64,000 nucleotides of DNA from an uncultured Oscillospiraceae bacterium (lineage in GTDB: Bacteria; Bacillota_A; Clostridia; Oscillospirales; Acutalibacteraceae), in the NCBI GenBank assembly GCA_910587995.1, contig CAJUNS010000006.1, positions 13,742 to 77,741 on the forward strand, read 5' to 3'. Position numbers and translations under genes: made by a program. The notes below the pieces were generated by a model, which was not told where the DNA came from, searched no databases, and worked only from the letters and a program-made list of their open reading frames with translations. Shown piece by piece: positions 62,874 through 64,000 of the stretch. Numbering within the stretch: position 1 is the stretch's first letter; each line of letters starts with the position of its first letter.

Positions 62874-63638
62874 ATGTACGCCAAGCGGATCATTCCCTGC
62901 CTGGATATTAAGGATGGCCGGGTGGTGAAGGGCGTCAATTTTGTGAGCCTGCGGGACGCCGGGGACCCAGTGGAGGCGGCGGTGGAATACGACCGCCAGG
63001 GGGCCGATGAGCTGGTGCTGCTGGACATCAACGCCTCTGCGGACAGCCGGGGCATTTTGACCCAGGTGGTAGAGCGGGTGGCGCAGAGCATTTTTATCCC
63101 CTTCACCGTGGGCGGAGGCATTCGCACCGTGGAGGATTTTACCGCCATCCTCCGGGCGGGAGCGGACAAGGTGTCCGTCAACTCGTCGGCTTTGCGGAAC
63201 CCGGAGCTTATCCGGCAGGCGGCCCGGCGGTTCGGGAGCCAGTGCGTGGTAGTGGCCATGGACGCCAAGCGGCGTCCGGAAGGGAGCTGGACCCTTTACC
63301 TCAACGGCGGCCGGGTGGACACAGGCCAGGACGCCCTGGAATGGGCCAAGGAGGTAGAGGCCCTGGGCGCGGGAGAGATTCTGCTCACCAGCATGGACCG
63401 GGACGGGGTAAAAACCGGCTATGACCTGGAACTGACCCGGGCGGTGTCAGAGGCGGTGGGCATCCCGGTGATTGCCTCTGGGGGAGCGGGGGAGAAAGCT
63501 CATTTTTATGAGGCGTTCACCACAGGCCGGGCAGACGCGGCCCTGGCGGCGTCCCTGTTCCACTTTGGCGAGCTGTCCGTGCCGGAGCTGAAGAGGTACC
63601 TGCAGGGCCGGGGCGTGCCCGTGCGTCCGGCGGGCTAA
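62874..63638 (+). CDS. hisF: imidazole glycerol phosphate synthase, cyclase subunit
   Basis: A 254-residue TIM barrel making imidazole glycerol phosphate and AICAR from PRFAR and ammonia. The catalytic Asp residues lie in IPCLDIKDGRVVKGVNF and in LLTSMDRDGVKTGYDLEL; the phosphate-binding loops are FTVGGGIRTVEDF and IASGGAGEKAHF. ATG 62874 follows AAAGGGGGAG by about 8 nt; the overlap with the hisH end is minimal. I see no clear terminator directly behind it. Confidence 0.96.
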   Translation: MYAKRIIPCLDIKDGRVVKGVNFVSLRDAGDPVEAAVEYDRQGADELVLLDINASADSRGILTQVVERVAQSIFIPFTVGGGIRTVEDFTAILRAGADKVSVNSSALRNPELIRQAARRFGSQCVVVAMDAKRRPEGSWTLYLNGGRVDTGQDALEWAKEVEALGAGEILLTSMDRDGVKTGYDLELTRAVSEAVGIPVIASGGAGEKAHFYEAFTTGRADAALAASLFHFGELSVPELKRYLQGRGVPVRPAG

Positions 63639-63725
63639 AGGGGGCGAGGAGCTGCCCTAAAAACCGGCGAATTATGGGACAATTTAAGCTTTGCGAAAAA
63701 AAAGAAAAAATTTTGCAAATACCCC

Positions 63726-63753
63726 TTGACTTTTTCCGAGAATTTGGTATAAT
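63726..63753 (+). promoter_or_regulatory. sigma-A promoter of the tRNA genes
   Basis: TTGACT (63726-63731), 16-bp spacer, TATAAT (63748-63753). A hairpin CACCAGGAA/TTCCTGGTG (63762-63786) forms at the very start of the transcript, just before the tRNA. Confidence 0.82.
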
Positions 63754-63795
63754 AATGGCTGTCACCAGGAATGAGAGCTTCCTGGTGGGGCAGAA

Positions 63796-63869
63796 AGCGG
63801 TATTGTGTAATGGTAGCACAGCAGACTCTGACTCTGTTTGTCTGGGTTCAAATCCTGGTACCGCTGCCA
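63796..63869 (+). tRNA. tRNA-Gln (anticodon CUG)
   Basis: 74 nt. Acceptor AGCGGTA pairs with TACCGCT, D-arm GTG/CAC, anticodon stem GCAGA/TCTGT around the loop CTCTGAC (anticodon CTG, reads CAG), T-arm CTGGG/CCTGG with TTCAAAT. CCA is encoded. Confidence 0.95.
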
Positions 63870-63875
63870 AAGATG

Positions 63876-63912
63876 GGGCCTGGACCCGAAGTGGCCCAGG
63901 CTCTCTTTTTTA
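63876..63912 (+). terminator. terminator between the two tRNA genes
   Basis: GCCTGG pairs with CCAGGC, with one internal mismatch further in, followed by CTCTCTTTTTT. Confidence 0.65.
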
Positions 63913-63946
63913 TGAAAAAGCCACCGCGAAAGCGGCGGCATATCTT

Positions 63947-64000
63947 CGAGGTGTGGCTCAGTTTGGTAGAGCGCTACGTTCGGGACGTAGAAGCCGCAGG
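63947..64000 (+). tRNA. tRNA-Pro (anticodon CGG), cut by the window end
   Basis: Acceptor CGAGGTG, D-arm GCTC/GAGC, anticodon stem CTACG/CGTAG around TTCGGGA (anticodon CGG). The T-arm and 3' end lie beyond base 64000. Confidence 0.93.

Noticed and set aside
63797..63868. tRNA starting at 63797 with a shifted anticodon loop
   Set aside because: That register breaks the acceptor and T stems; starting at 63796 gives full pairing and a seven-base loop with anticodon CTG.
1..64000. CRISPR array, prophage or insertion sequence
   Set aside because: No regularly spaced direct repeats, cas genes, phage structural genes, integrase or transposase were seen; the repeats present are palindromic and dispersed.

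Overview
This window reads as chromosomal DNA of a GC-rich (about 60%), endospore-forming, anaerobic Firmicute, most likely a clostridial gut bacterium of the Oscillospiraceae/Ruminococcaceae type. The evidence is a Spo0A-family regulator, GerW (YtfJ), a SleB-type cortex hydrolase, an S-layer-homology (SLH) protein, LuxS, an NfnAB/GltA-type flavoenzyme pair, GH51 arabinofuranosidase, clostridial sigma-A promoters (TTGACA-17-TATAAT type) and GGAGG ribosome binding sites. The species call is an inference; no rRNA is present.

Layout. 1-3.0 kb: end of a probable sugar-binding protein, then a sugar ABC ATPase and permease. 3.2-4.0 kb: a NYN-domain gene broken by a one-base frameshift. 4.3-9.0 kb: a RelB/DinJ antitoxin, a decayed YafQ-like toxin that reads in frame into the next gene, then an FtsX-type permease/ATPase/permease exporter. 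9.2-12.9 kb: YdcF-like protein, a CpXC-domain pair and GH51. 13.1-16.4 kb: a YtrA-type GntR repressor with its ABC-2 transporter behind a clear promoter and operator. 16.5-21.4 kb: REC-GGDEF diguanylate cyclase and a large SLH protein preceded by a possible coupled leader ORF. 21.7-31.6 kb: M42 peptidase, XRE regulator plus ABC exporter, FNT channel, pentapeptide protein, TrmL, a small conserved protein behind a hairpin cluster, MORN protein and PrfC. 32-33.7 kb: BlaI/BlaR1-like pair with a confused 3' end and a small orphan protein. 34.2-36.6 kb: NfnAB/GltA pair.

36.9-43.4 kb, mostly minus strand: SleB hydrolase, luxS, a GNAT, and an aromatic amino-acid operon (aroA-aroC-DUF2461-pheA). 43.6-47.7 kb: comM, sfsA, a second BlaI-type repressor and a 2,4-diaminopentanoate dehydrogenase-like enzyme. 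47.7-50.2 kb: rluB-type pseudouridine synthase, dacF, gerW. 50.8-57.5 kb: MATE pump, an unusual Spo0A, a Ca2+-type P-ATPase, PAP2 phosphatase and GNAT. 58-62 kb: an RND pump with a long coiled-coil insertion. 62.2-64 kb: hisH-hisF and two tRNAs (Gln-CUG, Pro-CGG, the latter cut by the window end).

The most interesting points are: (1) the Spo0A-like protein has lost every conserved receiver residue, including the phosphoacceptor Asp (now Glu56), while keeping an intact DNA-binding domain, and it does not sit next to spoIVB; (2) two families of palindromic, MITE-like intergenic repeats, one of which supplies the luxS stop codon, sits between a promoter and its gene, and is itself interrupted by the other family with a 5-bp target duplication; (3) the RND pump with its own coiled coil and no adaptor gene nearby; (4) the dead toxin running into a permease. 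No CRISPR array, prophage, transposase or rRNA was seen.
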